Shown here piece after piece: positions 1 to 9,476 of a DNA stretch of 64,000 nt (position 1 is its first letter; each line of letters begins with the position of its first letter). A program made the translations under genes and the position numbers. The DNA lies in contig JAFUNI010000022.1 in NCBI GenBank assembly GCA_017482385.1, positions 1 through 64,000 of the forward strand, written 5' to 3'. Origin of the DNA: Oscillospiraceae bacterium. GTDB lineage: Bacteria > Bacillota > Clostridia > Oscillospirales > Oscillospiraceae. The notes under the pieces were generated by a model. That model did no database searches. It was not told the DNA's origin and worked only from the letters and a program-made list of their open reading frames with translations.

Positions 1-3000
1 AACTGTTACATTTGCCAGAATATTGGAGCTTGCGTCGATCTTGGAATCGGTAGTGCCACAACCGTTGTCACACTCGGCGACCAGGTTGCCCTTGCCGTCT
101 GCAACATACTTGGTGTAGCTGTGACCCAGTGCAGGGATCTCAGTCTGCTCGACGATGGTCACGCCGCAAACGGTACACTTCTTACCCTCGGTCAAACCGG
201 ATTCGGTACAGGTTGCTGCCTTGCCGGGGATAGCTTCCTCGGTGTGGCCCAGAGCGGGGATCTCAGTCTGCTCAACGATGGTCACGCCGCAAACGGTACA
301 CTTCTTACCCTCGGTCAGACCGGGCTCGGTGCAGGTTGCATCCTTACCGGCGATGACTTCCTCGGTGTGGCCCAGAGGCTCGATGGTCTCGCAGCCGGAG
401 AGAACATTTTTGCAAATTGCGCACTTGGTGCCAGCGGTCATGCCGGGCTCGGTGCAGGTAGCTGCATAGCCTTCCACTTCAATCACTTCATGGTCCAGCT
501 TTTCGAGCTCTTCCTGCTCGGTGTTCCATTCGCCACAGTTAGCGCACTTCTCACCCTCGGTCAGGCCGGTTTCGGTGCAGGTGGCTTCCTTGCCTTCCAC
601 ATAGATCCACTCGTGATCAAGGGTTTCGAGTTCTTCAGGCTCTGTGACCCATTCGCCACAGACATCGCACTTCTCGCCTTCGGTGTAGCCGGGCTCAGCG
701 CAGGTGGGTTCCTTGCCGGGAACGGTGACCGGAGTATGCTCAAGCTTTTTGATTTCTGCCTGTGCAACTACGATCTTGTCGCAGTACATACACTTCTTGC
801 CCTCGGTCAAGCCAACCTCGGAGCAGGTGGGCTCTCTGCTGGGGATAACTACCAGGACATGGCCCAGGGCAGCACCCTCGGTGATGCCACAGGTGGCACA
901 GGTCTTGGGTTCGGTGCAGGTTGCATCGATCCAGTTGTGATCGGCTGCAACGGTTGCGTCAGTGATTTCTACCTTGGCCTCGGCATCTGCAAACAGCTTG
1001 CCGCAGGGGCAAACCCAGTGCTGAATGTTGCCAGGAGCTGCGCAGGTAGCTTCCACTGCGGGAACCTCGGTCAGGTTGCCGTGGTGGGTAACCTTGATAT
1101 AAGCAGCTCTTGTTACAGTGATAGAGGTCTTGGTGGTCAGTGCGCTACTGGACCAGGACTTATACTGGAACAGGATACAAGAGCCTTCCGGAACGGCAAC
1201 TGTCTTCTGTGCACCGCCGATGTTGACGGCGCTGTAGCTGCCGAAAGCTTCCAGTGTGCCGCCGTTGACCTGAACGGAGTAGTCCGCATCAACGATCAGA
1301 CACCAGGGCTGGTTACTGTTGGCATACACACTACCGCCGTTGATGACGATGTTACCGCCGGTGACCTTAACAGGATACACCTGAGAGGCGCTGGCAGTAA
1401 TGCTGACATCGCCGCCGTTGACGGTAAAGTCGCCGCCATTGACATAAACAGGGAAGAAGTTACCGGTGTACTGGTTGGTCTGGTGGATGGTCAAGTCAGC
1501 ATCCACGGTCAGGGAGCAGTCAGTACCAAAGCAGTACGCGCCGGTGCTCCGGCAGTACATATCCAGTTTGGCACCGTCCTCGCTTTCAATGGTCAGGTCG
1601 GCAGCGTAACGCAAGCCGAAGCAAGCCTTAATGACACTGTCCTCGCCCTGGAGAATGATCTTCACGGGCGCGCCGGCATTCACCTGCATAGCAGTATCGT
1701 CTTCCTTTGTAAACAGGCTTGTAGCATCATTGTAAGTATAGTACTTAAAGCCATCCAAATACAGGGTGGGACCTTCGTCGCCGGTGTACCAGATCAGCTT
1801 TGCCTGCCAATCCTGGGCATCGGCAGTGGTAGTGACCGCATATGCAGTAAATTCATTTCCGCTGGAATCGGTCTTCTGAACTTCATAGCTCTTGAAGTAG
1901 AGGGGGGTATCGTACTTCGTCAGAGAGTAGTTATTGAAGCCGAATCTCATGATGTAGTTTGCGGACAGATCAGCGCCGCCGCCAAGGACAGGAATGATCT
2001 CCTGCTTGACCAGGATCTCACCGCAGACAGCGCACTTCACGCCGTCGGTGAGGCCGGTCTCGGTTTCGGTAGCTGCCTTGCCGGGGATGACTTCCTCGGT
2101 GTGGTCGCCCAACGGGGTGATCTCGCGGTAGACAAGAGTCTCGCCGCAACGGTCACAGTGCTTGCCCTCGGTCAGACCGGTCTCCAGACAGGTAGCTGCG
2201 ATGGCAGGCAGGATCACCACATTGTGGCCCAGAGCCTCGCCCTCGGTGAGGCCGCAGCGAGTACAGGTCTTGGGCGCGGTGCAGGTAGCATCGGCCCATG
2301 TATGGCCACCGATGATAGCTACCGTTGCCAACTCCTCGTCGCCCTCAGCGTCTGCGAAGTTCTTGCCGCAGGTCTCACAGTGCCAGTGGTGGATATTACC
2401 CTCAGCATAGCAAGTAGCGGGAACTTCCGCGACCTCGGTCAGCTTGTGAGCAGAGATCTTGAGGTAGGCACTATTGTCAGTGATTTCTGCGATTTCCTTG
2501 TTGGTTTCGGGGTTGCTTCCCGCGATAGCGGACCAGCAAGGCATCTCGGTCAGATCCAACTGAGAAACATTGCCGAGTGCGGCGCCGTCGTCACGATACA
2601 GTTCCAGAACGCCACCCGTCATCTTGATGCTGTCGCTGATGGTGGGTGTGCCATGGTTAGTAGCGTAGATCTTACCGCCGTTAATCAGGATCGGAACATC
2701 TCCATCGCCACCCATAGCAACGACATTCCGGCTGTCGATCTTCAGATCGCCACCGTTGACGATGACAGCGCTGCCTTCACCGTTAGCAGTAATTGCGAAC
2801 ACGCCGCCAGTACCAGAGTAGTAACCGGTGAGCAGATCAAAGGTACCGTCATTGATGACGACATTGCCTGCGCCGGCATAGATCAGTGCGCCAACCGCAC
2901 CGCTGCTGTTGCCAGAACCGCCCGCTGCCGTGGGGCTGTAGATCTTGTAGTTACCGCCGTTGATGGTAACGCCGCCGTTGGGGGCATACAAGGGACGGTT

Positions 3001-6000
3001 GTTGGTCGAATAGTAGTTAACCTGCATATCCAGGTTTGCATTGTTCAGGATCAGGTTCTTGTTAGAAATGATACCAGCAGTGTTGCGGGTAGTCAGCTTT
3101 GCATCGCCAACACTGGAGACAATGATGTCACCATATTGGGCACATTTCTGAACAACTTGTCCGGCAGATGCGAAAGAGCTGTCCTCTTCAATAACAATTG
3201 CCAAATCCCGCACTGTAGCGCTATCTGTATCGGAATATCCGCAAACGAAGCTACTGTAATGAATAGACAAGTTTCCGCTGATGACTGCGTATTTACCCGT
3301 AGTCTCATCATAGTTGTCCATAACAGCGCCCTTCAGCACGACGGTGGGCACACCACCTGCGGGCCAGTAGAACTTCACATTCCACTCTGCAGGCTCTTCC
3401 AGAGTTGCAGAAGCAATTCTCTTCAAGGTAGTACCCTGGAAGGTAACTTCGGAGGTAGAACCATCCTCATTGGTGACAGTATATTTGCGCTCGATCGGGG
3501 AGTTCACCATATAGCTTGCGCGACCGTCAGAATATGCGGTCAGAACGGTGTCACGCATAACCTTAATGACTTCCTTCTGGACGGTCAAAGGTGCGATGCC
3601 CTGGGGCTCGACCAGGATCTCGTCACAGACAGAACACTTCACACCCGCGGTATGGCCGCCTTCGGTATCGGTAGCTGCCACAGCGGGGATCTCAACCTCG
3701 GTGTGGGCCAGCTTCTCGGTGACCTCACGGAGCACCAGGTACTTATTACATGCGGAGCAGTACTTGCCCTCGGTCAAGCCGGTGTTCTGGCAGGTAGCTG
3801 CTACGGCAGGCAGAATGACCTCAGTATGGCCCAGAGCCTCGCCCTCGGTGTAATCGCAGTTGATGCAGTGCTTGGGAGTCTCGCAGTCTGCATCCACCAT
3901 AGTATGGCCAGTGGAGGGGATCACGGTGGATTCCACCTGGATCTCGCCACAGGTCAGACATACCAGGCCATCGCCCTCGCGGCCTGCAGCGGTGCAGGTG
4001 GGAGCCATAGCGGGGATAGCGACCTCTTCGTGGACATGGCCTTCGAATCTTACGAACTTAGAGCCATAAGCGTTCGCATTATAGTAGTCCAGATGATCGG
4101 CATCGGGGCCGTAGTAACCCACAACACCCTCGCCCAGTACGGGGTTCTTGTTAAGGCCATCGGCCGCAGTGATATTTACGATACCGCCGTTGATGCAGAT
4201 ATCGCCTTCGACGCTATGGATACCGCTTCCATTGGCGTTGATATTCACTTCGCCGCCGTTGATGGTAACGCCTTTGACACCGCTGATACCGGCGCAGTTG
4301 GTACCGGTGGCAGTGATCTCGCTGTTACCGGAGATGGTAATAGTGCCGTTGGATGCATGGAGCGGGCCAACGCTGGGATTCGGACCGGTCAAGGTACCGG
4401 TAGCATTGACGGTGGAACGGTGAATGTAAACATTACCGGTTCCCATAGCCGCAATCGCAACATTATTGCCATTGACAGCAGAAATCTTGGAATTGATGAT
4501 CCGCAAATCACCGTTGTTTGTACGGATGGGGACAGCGTTACCGCCGGCACCGGCCTTCTCAACAGACACTTCGACATTGTCGAAGGTCAGATTGCTGCTA
4601 CCGTCAGCAGAAATGCCGTAGGTGCCGCCAAAGCCGGTCAGCTTACCGCCGTCTACGCTGGTGATGGTAATATCACCAAATGTACCCTTGATAATACCGT
4701 AGTTTGCTTCCACACGGTTTTCGCCCATGAGCACGATCTTCAGATCTCTGACCTCGTGCTTGGTGCTGGGCAGGATGAGGGTACGGCTGTTGTAAGCGCT
4801 GTAGCTTACAGCACCGGTGGTCTTATCGATAGTCTCCGCGCACAGGGTGGTACCGTCGTCGCCGATGATGTCATAGGTAACATCCTTCATGGTCAAGGTA
4901 GGCACGCCGCCCTTGGGCCACTCGAACTTGAAGTTCCAGTTGTCGGCATTGGCGCCGGATGTAGTGGTGCGCCACAAAGTACCGTTCTCTACGCCGGCAG
5001 CAGTGTAGCCCTGGGCAGAATAGCTCCGGGCATACTTAGGACCGGCGCCGTAAGTAACGGACCAGTACTGTGCGTCCCAGTTACCCAAAGTGATGCCAGC
5101 GGTAGAACCCTCAGCGGGCTCTTCGCCGGGAACGGGATCCACGGGATCGGGAATCTCGGGGAAGGTGGGCTCAGCAGGCACAGTCTCCTCGGGAACCTCA
5201 ACCTCGATGGTGGGGATCTCAGCTTCCCAATCGAAGTCGCCGCCCTCGGGAGCGGTCTCGGGAGTGTAGATGCCGTCATCGACCAGAGCAACACTCAGCT
5301 CTGCGCCGGCCTCGTTTTCAATGATGCCGGTGATGACACCGTCAGCATTGGCGGCCATTTCTACGGTTGCAACAACGGTCTGTACACCGCCGATGGTGGC
5401 AACCACATTGGCCTTCTTACCGGTCTGGGTGGCATTCAGCCAGGAAACGCGGTAAGCTACCTCAGTTTCGGTAGTGGAATCAGTGGTGATCTGGAGACCG
5501 GAAGAAACCTTGTAGAGCTCCAGATCCTGGGCAATACCGGTGGGGTACAGCTTGTAATCGTCAACCAGCACGGTGGTAGTCGCACCAGTGACTGCGAAGC
5601 CAATGGTCTCCACGGGCAGGTTGTACTCTGCGCTTACACTATCCTCAGCGGTAGCAACAACAGCGCCGTTTGCGGAGAGGGTGTAGGTTGCAGTGTTAGT
5701 TGCAAAGTTGTTTTCGACCTTTGCTGTGTACTTGACACCGGTCTGCAGCTCTGCCATTACCTCATCCAGGTAACGGATCTCGGTACCGTTGCCAGCCTCG
5801 TTTGCTGCCAAAGTGAACGCGTCGTTCAGCAATTTAACAGTACCGGAGGTCATATGCTCGGGCAGGGTGAAGGAAACTTCCCAAGCCTGCTGCATAGCGT
5901 AGTTATCGCCGGCAGTGATGTTCTTAGGCAGCTTCACATTGTTAAGAGTTGCAGTGCCGGTCAGTGCCAAAGCGCCGCCCTGAACAGTCAGGTCAGCATC

Positions 6001-7722
6001 GGCTTCCCAAGCCTGCTTCTCGTTTGCGTTCTCACCATTGAAGATGGTGCCGTCAGCATAGTCAAAGTCCTCAACATAGGAGGGGTTGTTTGCATAACGG
6101 TTATCCTCGTAAGTATAGATGGGCTGCACATCCTTAGGAGTCTCAACCCAGTAACCGCAGGTGCCAACCACGCTGATCTCGCTGTCAGCAATGATACGGC
6201 CCTGGGGGAAGGTAATGGTGACACCGTTTGCGGAGAAGGTAGGTGCCTCATCGGTGACAAGGAAGTCCTCAACGGTCATACCGTGGGTGGTATCGGGCGT
6301 GATACGCCACAGGTTTCTGCCACCGGTGTACATACCGGACAGGATAAAGCCATCGTTCCAGGCTACGGGAGTCTCGATGGGCTTACGGTCAGAATAGCCT
6401 GCTACACGGGTCAGCTCGGAGAGGAGCTGGGAAATGACCTGCATGCGCTCATCGTAAGCTTCCTGGCTTTCAAAGCTGGAACGATACATATAAACCAGGA
6501 AGGGCTGGGGATTCAGCATACCGATATGCAGGATGGTTTCTGCATAGTAGGGGGTATTGCTGGCGGAGCCAGTGCCCTCGTTGTAGTCATACTCAGCAAT
6601 CCAGGCATTGAGCTGCTTGTTGTCAGTGGAAGCATAGTACTGCTTGAAGCGGTTTGCATCCACAGCGAACATATTGTAGCTGCTCTTCTCGTAGACAGCC
6701 TCATTGTAGGCAGTGGGGTTCTTATAAACCGCATTGCCATCGCTGTCCTTATAGAAGTTGCCATCGGGACGGTACTGGTAGCTATTATGGTTGGAGGTAT
6801 TACCAACCTTGATGCTATTGCCAGCAATCCAGCTCTTGCCACCGGAAGCAGACATATGCTTCTGCCATGCATCCACATCAGTTTCCTGATAGTCGGACAT
6901 AATGGCATCGGGATACTCTGCAGCCAAAGGCGCATACACTGCATCGTTCAGGTAATTGGCAATACGGATACCCATTACAGTATTCCAAATGTCATAGCAG
7001 CCGGCATACTTGACACGCTCAGCAGCAGACAGGAGATGCGTAGGATACATACTCCAAATTTCGGACTTTCTGTCAGTGGTCTCCTCGTAGAACTTAAAGC
7101 CGCGTTCTACCAACAGAGGACGAATATCCGTAGCGTACTGAGGATGGTTTACAACATCCCAGTAGAAATTACGGTTGCTGCCCTCAGGCGCATTCGCATC
7201 ATAATGTCCACCATAGGGATCGCCGTACAGATACCAGCTACCCATATTGATGTACTCGGTATCCAGGATCACGCCGTCCAGCTTGCCGCCGATCTCAGCG
7301 TAGGCCTGGATAAAGGCAGTGAACAAAGTCTTCAACTCGCCCATGCCCTTATCGGCAAAGAGATGAAGACCCTCGTCCTCGTAGGCTTTGAAGGCCTTGG
7401 CCGTTCCGTACAGCATAATATACCGCATACCTGCGGGATAGCTGTCCATAACGGACTTCATGACCTGAGCCATGCCCTCGGGGTTAGTTGTTCCACCATA
7501 GGACATGGTCACATTGCCTGTTTCTTCACTAATGCCAACGGCAATAGTGGGCATGCCGTCCAAGTTGGAAAACTTCATACGGCTGATGTCGGACCAACCC
7601 AAACCATAGTAGGGTTTAATGTCCGCCTCTGTCGTTGTCTCGGCAAATGCCGCAAGGCCCACTGCGGGGACCATCGACAAAACCATTGCCAACGTCAGAA
7701 GGATTGATAGAAATCGCTTCAT
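1..7722 (-). CDS. Giant secreted surface protein with repeat arrays (3' end outside window)
   Basis: The frame is open from the ATG at 7722 to the window edge (2574 codons, no stop), so this is the N-terminal part of a larger protein. A GGAGG ribosome site sits 6-7 nt upstream. Residues 1-28 are a clear signal peptide (MKRF, then a Leu/Met/Val-rich core, then AAFAE). Residues about 30-530 form an unrecognised globular domain with a barrel-like strand, GVILDTE at 150-156, that could carry acidic catalytic residues. After linkers rich in Pro, Glu and Val come three blocks of INGG/VNGG-type short strands typical of right-handed beta-helix, carbohydrate-binding-like regions (about 4100-5000, 2500-3500 and 1140-1990). 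Each block is followed by CxxC-containing GHTEE-type repeats. I infer a cell-surface or secreted glycan-interacting protein. No anchor is visible because the C-terminus is missing. Confidence 0.85.
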   Translation of the reverse strand, partial: MKRFLSILLTLAMVLSMVPAVGLAAFAETTTEADIKPYYGLGWSDISRMKFSNLDGMPTIAVGISEETGNVTMSYGGTTNPEGMAQVMKSVMDSYPAGMRYIMLYGTAKAFKAYEDEGLHLFADKGMGELKTLFTAFIQAYAEIGGKLDGVILDTEYINMGSWYLYGDPYGGHYDANAPEGSNRNFYWDVVNHPQYATDIRPLLVERGFKFYEETTDRKSEIWSMYPTHLLSAAERVKYAGCYDIWNTVMGIRIANYLNDAVYAPLAAEYPDAIMSDYQETDVDAWQKHMSASGGKSWIAGNSIKVGNTSNHNSYQYRPDGNFYKDSDGNAVYKNPTAYNEAVYEKSSYNMFAVDANRFKQYYASTDNKQLNAWIAEYDYNEGTGSASNTPYYAETILHIGMLNPQPFLVYMYRSSFESQEAYDERMQVISQLLSELTRVAGYSDRKPIETPVAWNDGFILSGMYTGGRNLWRITPDTTHGMTVEDFLVTDEAPTFSANGVTITFPQGRIIADSEISVVGTCGYWVETPKDVQPIYTYEDNRYANNPSYVEDFDYADGTIFNGENANEKQAWEADADLTVQGGALALTGTATLNNVKLPKNITAGDNYAMQQAWEVSFTLPEHMTSGTVKLLNDAFTLAANEAGNGTEIRYLDEVMAELQTGVKYTAKVENNFATNTATYTLSANGAVVATAEDSVSAEYNLPVETIGFAVTGATTTVLVDDYKLYPTGIAQDLELYKVSSGLQITTDSTTETEVAYRVSWLNATQTGKKANVVATIGGVQTVVATVEMAANADGVITGIIENEAGAELSVALVDDGIYTPETAPEGGDFDWEAEIPTIEVEVPEETVPAEPTFPEIPDPVDPVPGEEPAEGSTAGITLGNWDAQYWSVTYGAGPKYARSYSAQGYTAAGVENGTLWRTTTSGANADNWNFKFEWPKGGVPTLTMKDVTYDIIGDDGTTLCAETIDKTTGAVSYSAYNSRTLILPSTKHEVRDLKIVLMGENRVEANYGIIKGTFGDITITSVDGGKLTGFGGTYGISADGSSNLTFDNVEVSVEKAGAGGNAVPIRTNNGDLRIINSKISAVNGNNVAIAAMGTGNVYIHRSTVNATGTLTGPNPSVGPLHASNGTITISGNSEITATGTNCAGISGVKGVTINGGEVNINANGSGIHSVEGDICINGGIVNITAADGLNKNPVLGEGVVGYYGPDADHLDYYNANAYGSKFVRFEGHVHEEVAIPAMAPTCTAAGREGDGLVCLTCGEIQVESTVIPSTGHTMVDADCETPKHCINCDYTEGEALGHTEVILPAVAATCQNTGLTEGKYCSACNKYLVLREVTEKLAHTEVEIPAVAATDTEGGHTAGVKCSVCDEILVEPQGIAPLTVQKEVIKVMRDTVLTAYSDGRASYMVNSPIERKYTVTNEDGSTSEVTFQGTTLKRIASATLEEPAEWNVKFYWPAGGVPTVVLKGAVMDNYDETTGKYAVISGNLSIHYSSFVCGYSDTDSATVRDLAIVIEEDSSFASAGQVVQKCAQYGDIIVSSVGDAKLTTRNTAGIISNKNLILNNANLDMQVNYYSTNNRPLYAPNGGVTINGGNYKIYSPTAAGGSGNSSGAVGALIYAGAGNVVINDGTFDLLTGYYSGTGGVFAITANGEGSAVIVNGGDLKIDSRNVVAMGGDGDVPILINGGKIYATNHGTPTISDSIKMTGGVLELYRDDGAALGNVSQLDLTEMPCWSAIAGSNPETNKEIAEITDNSAYLKISAHKLTEVAEVPATCYAEGNIHHWHCETCGKNFADAEGDEELATVAIIGGHTWADATCTAPKTCTRCGLTEGEALGHNVVILPAIAATCLETGLTEGKHCDRCGETLVYREITPLGDHTEEVIPGKAATETETGLTDGVKCAVCGEILVKQEIIPVLGGGADLSANYIMRFGFNNYSLTKYDTPLYFKSYEVQKTDSSGNEFTAYAVTTTADAQDWQAKLIWYTGDEGPTLYLDGFKYYTYNDATSLFTKEDDTAMQVNAGAPVKIILQGEDSVIKACFGLRYAADLTIESEDGAKLDMYCRSTGAYCFGTDCSLTVDADLTIHQTNQYTGNFFPVYVNGGDFTVNGGDVSITASASQVYPVKVTGGNIVINGGSVYANSNQPWCLIVDADYSVQVNGGTLEAFGSYSAVNIGGAQKTVAVPEGSCILFQYKSWSSSALTTKTSITVTRAAYIKVTHHGNLTEVPAVEATCAAPGNIQHWVCPCGKLFADAEAKVEITDATVAADHNWIDATCTEPKTCATCGITEGAALGHVLVVIPSREPTCSEVGLTEGKKCMYCDKIVVAQAEIKKLEHTPVTVPGKEPTCAEPGYTEGEKCDVCGEWVTEPEELETLDHEWIYVEGKEATCTETGLTEGEKCANCGEWNTEQEELEKLDHEVIEVEGYAATCTEPGMTAGTKCAICKNVLSGCETIEPLGHTEEVIAGKDATCTEPGLTEGKKCTVCGVTIVEQTEIPALGHTEEAIPGKAATCTESGLTEGKKCTVCGVTIVEQTEIPALGHSYTKYVADGKGNLVAECDNGCGTTDSKIDASSNILANVTV
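127..950 (-). repeat. Array of about seven 41-residue GHTEE/CxxCG repeats
   Basis: Inside the surface protein the minus strand encodes consecutive units with the pattern H-[TE]-x-V-x-P-G-K-x-x-T-C-x-E-x-G-L-T-E-G-x-K-C-x-x-C-G, followed by an acidic linker ending in L-x-H. The two units nearest the left edge are almost identical at DNA level with a 123-bp period, so they are recent duplications. Shorter copies of the same unit recur at about 2000-2460 and 3600-4060. Such units are common in very large clostridial surface proteins. Their paired cysteines suggest metal-stabilised or disulfide-stabilised spacers. Confidence 0.8.
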
Positions 7723-7752
7723 TGTTTTACCTCCAATTTGCGAAATTTTGCT

Positions 7753-7811
7753 GGTTATTACAAGGAATAACCGCTCGAGAGTATTATATCAGCCACTTTT
7801 TTTGTTTGCAA
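7753..7811 (-). promoter_or_regulatory. Promoter and 5' UTR hairpin of the surface protein gene
   Basis: On the minus strand TTGCAA (7811-7806) and TATAAT (7788-7783) are separated by 17 nt, a good sigma-A promoter. A 7-bp inverted repeat, GGTTATT/AATAACC (7753-7772), lies in the leader just upstream of the ribosome site. The rest of the gap, 7812-8097, is very A/T-rich with no supportable gene. Confidence 0.75.
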
Positions 7812-8097
7812 GGCAATTTTTTATGCAAGGTAGCAAAAAAATGCACAAAAATCATCCCTGTTTTTTCGTATTGTTGACATAATGCAGGCGCTATTGTAAA
7901 CCTTTTCCACAAAATATGTGCCTCACTGGCGCACAAACATCCCCATATGTAAGGCATAAACCCGTTTTTTTATCATTTGTTAGATTGCACAAAAGATTAA
8001 ATGCAAATTTTTCACGATTTTTTCTTCAAAATTATGGGTATTTATAAAACTGCAAAAAATTAGAAATTTATTGCAAAAATACATTTCGTGCAAAAAC

Positions 8098-8131
8098 ATC
8101 GGCCTGCCGGAACGGCGGGCCGATGCTTTTA
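8098..8131 (-). terminator. Terminator of the glm-mal operon
   Basis: On the minus strand a 12-bp GC-rich stem (one G-U pair) with a short loop is followed by TTTTTG. It lies directly after the stop codon of methylaspartate ammonia-lyase. Confidence 0.8.
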
Positions 8132-8150
8132 ATGTACATTTTTCAGTTTC

Positions 8151-9398
8151 TTACTTCTTGGCATTACGGATCGCAATGATACGGTTCATTTCGTTGTAGA
8201 CGATCATAAAGCCTTCGTCCACGCCCATACCGGGCTTTGCCAAAATCTGCACGGGCTGGGTAGCCATTGCGCAGTGGACACAGACCTGTGCGCTGCGGTC
8301 GGTCTCATTACAAGTACCGCCCTGGTATGCGCCAATGCCCTTTTCTTTGCAGTAGAGAACTGCCTCGATGGTGTTGTTGATGCCGCCCAGGTCGGGAGTC
8401 TTGATCTGCACCATATGGCCGGCCTTGTTATCGGCAAACAGCTTGATATCTTCCAGGGTATTGCACCATTCGTCGGCAACCAGCTCCACATCACAGCCAC
8501 GGGCATCCAACTCAGCGGTCAGAGCTGCCAGAGCCTTCATCTGGGTGGGGACATCCACATCGCAGTCCATAGGACCTTCGATACGCAGGTGGAAGGGCTT
8601 TGCGATCTTGCCCAGCTTTTCGATGTAGTCAGCCATAGCCTTGTAGTTGTCGTTGCCGAAAGCAGCGCCAATAGTGCCGTAAACATCGATATGGAAGATG
8701 GGCAGGTAATCCTCGCTGGTGCGGTGGGTCAGGATACGGTCACGGAGCCATGCCACATACTCTTCCAGCTTCTCGCCCTTGGGTCCCAGCTTGGTCTCCA
8801 CATTGTTGATCAGCGCGTGGGGCAAAACCTGTGCGCCCTTGATGATCATCTTGTCGGAGTTGTCGTAACGGTCATCACCGGACTGGGTGAAGATGTCGAT
8901 GGGCTTATCGGAAACACTGCAGCCGTACTCGTCAGCCACAACTTCGCACATCAGCCGCTTGGTAGCCTTGGCAACGGCATCCAGGATAGCCTGGGAAACA
9001 CCGTAACGGATAGCGGTATGCAGGCGCTTGCCCTCAACCTGGATTGCTTCCATCATAGCGCACAGGCCACGGAAGTCATCGGCTTCCTTGCCCACCAGCT
9101 GGGGCTTGATGTACTTGTCGATAACGGGAATAAAGTCCTCTGCCAGGAACAGGGGGTCACGTCCGCCTGCACCGGAGTACTGCACGGCAGCGCAGTCACC
9201 GAAAGCAACCTGGCCGTCCTCCAAAACGATCATAACAGAGATGGACTCACCGGCCTGGCGGACAGAACGGAAGCCCTCGGTAACAGGTGCACCGACATAG
9301 AACACACCGTCGTGGCCGGCGCCCTGCTTGATAGCGCGCTGGTCATCGAAGTAGAAGCCGGTACGGCCGGCAGAGCAAACAACGTCAATGATTTTCAT
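8151..9398 (-). CDS. mal: Methylaspartate ammonia-lyase
   Basis: This 415-residue protein matches the family's usual length of about 413. It deaminates (2S,3S)-3-methylaspartate to mesaconate (EC 4.3.1.2), the second step of glutamate fermentation by the methylaspartate route. It belongs to the enolase superfamily. The barrel motifs RIEGPMD (metal-binding Glu), ELVADEWCN (Asp) and VQIKTPDLGG (catalytic Lys, equivalent to K331) are all present. It is the last gene of the glmS-mutL-glmE-mal operon and is followed by a terminator. The substrate comes from the glutamate mutase encoded just upstream. Confidence 0.95.
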   Translation of the reverse strand: MKIIDVVCSAGRTGFYFDDQRAIKQGAGHDGVFYVGAPVTEGFRSVRQAGESISVMIVLEDGQVAFGDCAAVQYSGAGGRDPLFLAEDFIPVIDKYIKPQLVGKEADDFRGLCAMMEAIQVEGKRLHTAIRYGVSQAILDAVAKATKRLMCEVVADEYGCSVSDKPIDIFTQSGDDRYDNSDKMIIKGAQVLPHALINNVETKLGPKGEKLEEYVAWLRDRILTHRTSEDYLPIFHIDVYGTIGAAFGNDNYKAMADYIEKLGKIAKPFHLRIEGPMDCDVDVPTQMKALAALTAELDARGCDVELVADEWCNTLEDIKLFADNKAGHMVQIKTPDLGGINNTIEAVLYCKEKGIGAYQGGTCNETDRSAQVCVHCAMATQPVQILAKPGMGVDEGFMIVYNEMNRIIAIRNAKK

Positions 9399-9425
9399 AA
9401 TAAGATACTCCTTATAAAATTATAT

Positions 9426-9470
9426 CGGAGATTGCCACGCCAGTGACTCGGTCACTGGCTCGCAATGACA
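9426..9470. repeat. REP-like interspersed palindromic element
   Basis: A long imperfect inverted repeat lies in the short gap between glmE and mal: ATTGCCACGCCAGTGAC, then TCG, then GTCACTGGCTCGCAAT. The GTCATTGCGAGC...GTGGCAATC signature resembles short interspersed repeats seen in many gut Clostridia (family recollection). Only one copy is in this window. In the mRNA it would form a stable hairpin between glmE and mal. Confidence 0.6.
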
Positions 9471-9476
9471 ACCGGA

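Noticed and set aside
1-950. CRISPR-like regular repeats
   Set aside because: The periodic 123-bp pattern is protein-coding repeats in a continuous reading frame with no spacer structure. No CRISPR array was seen anywhere in the window.
121-7707. A 2528-codon open frame on the plus strand across the surface protein gene
   Set aside because: It is in exact antisense codon register to the minus-strand gene, which has a ribosome site, signal peptide, promoter and recognisable repeats. The plus frame encodes low-complexity text with no domain and no ribosome site.
8274-9446. Long plus-strand frame opposite methylaspartate ammonia-lyase
   Set aside because: It is a shadow of a clearly recognised enzyme on the minus strand and has no family resemblance of its own.
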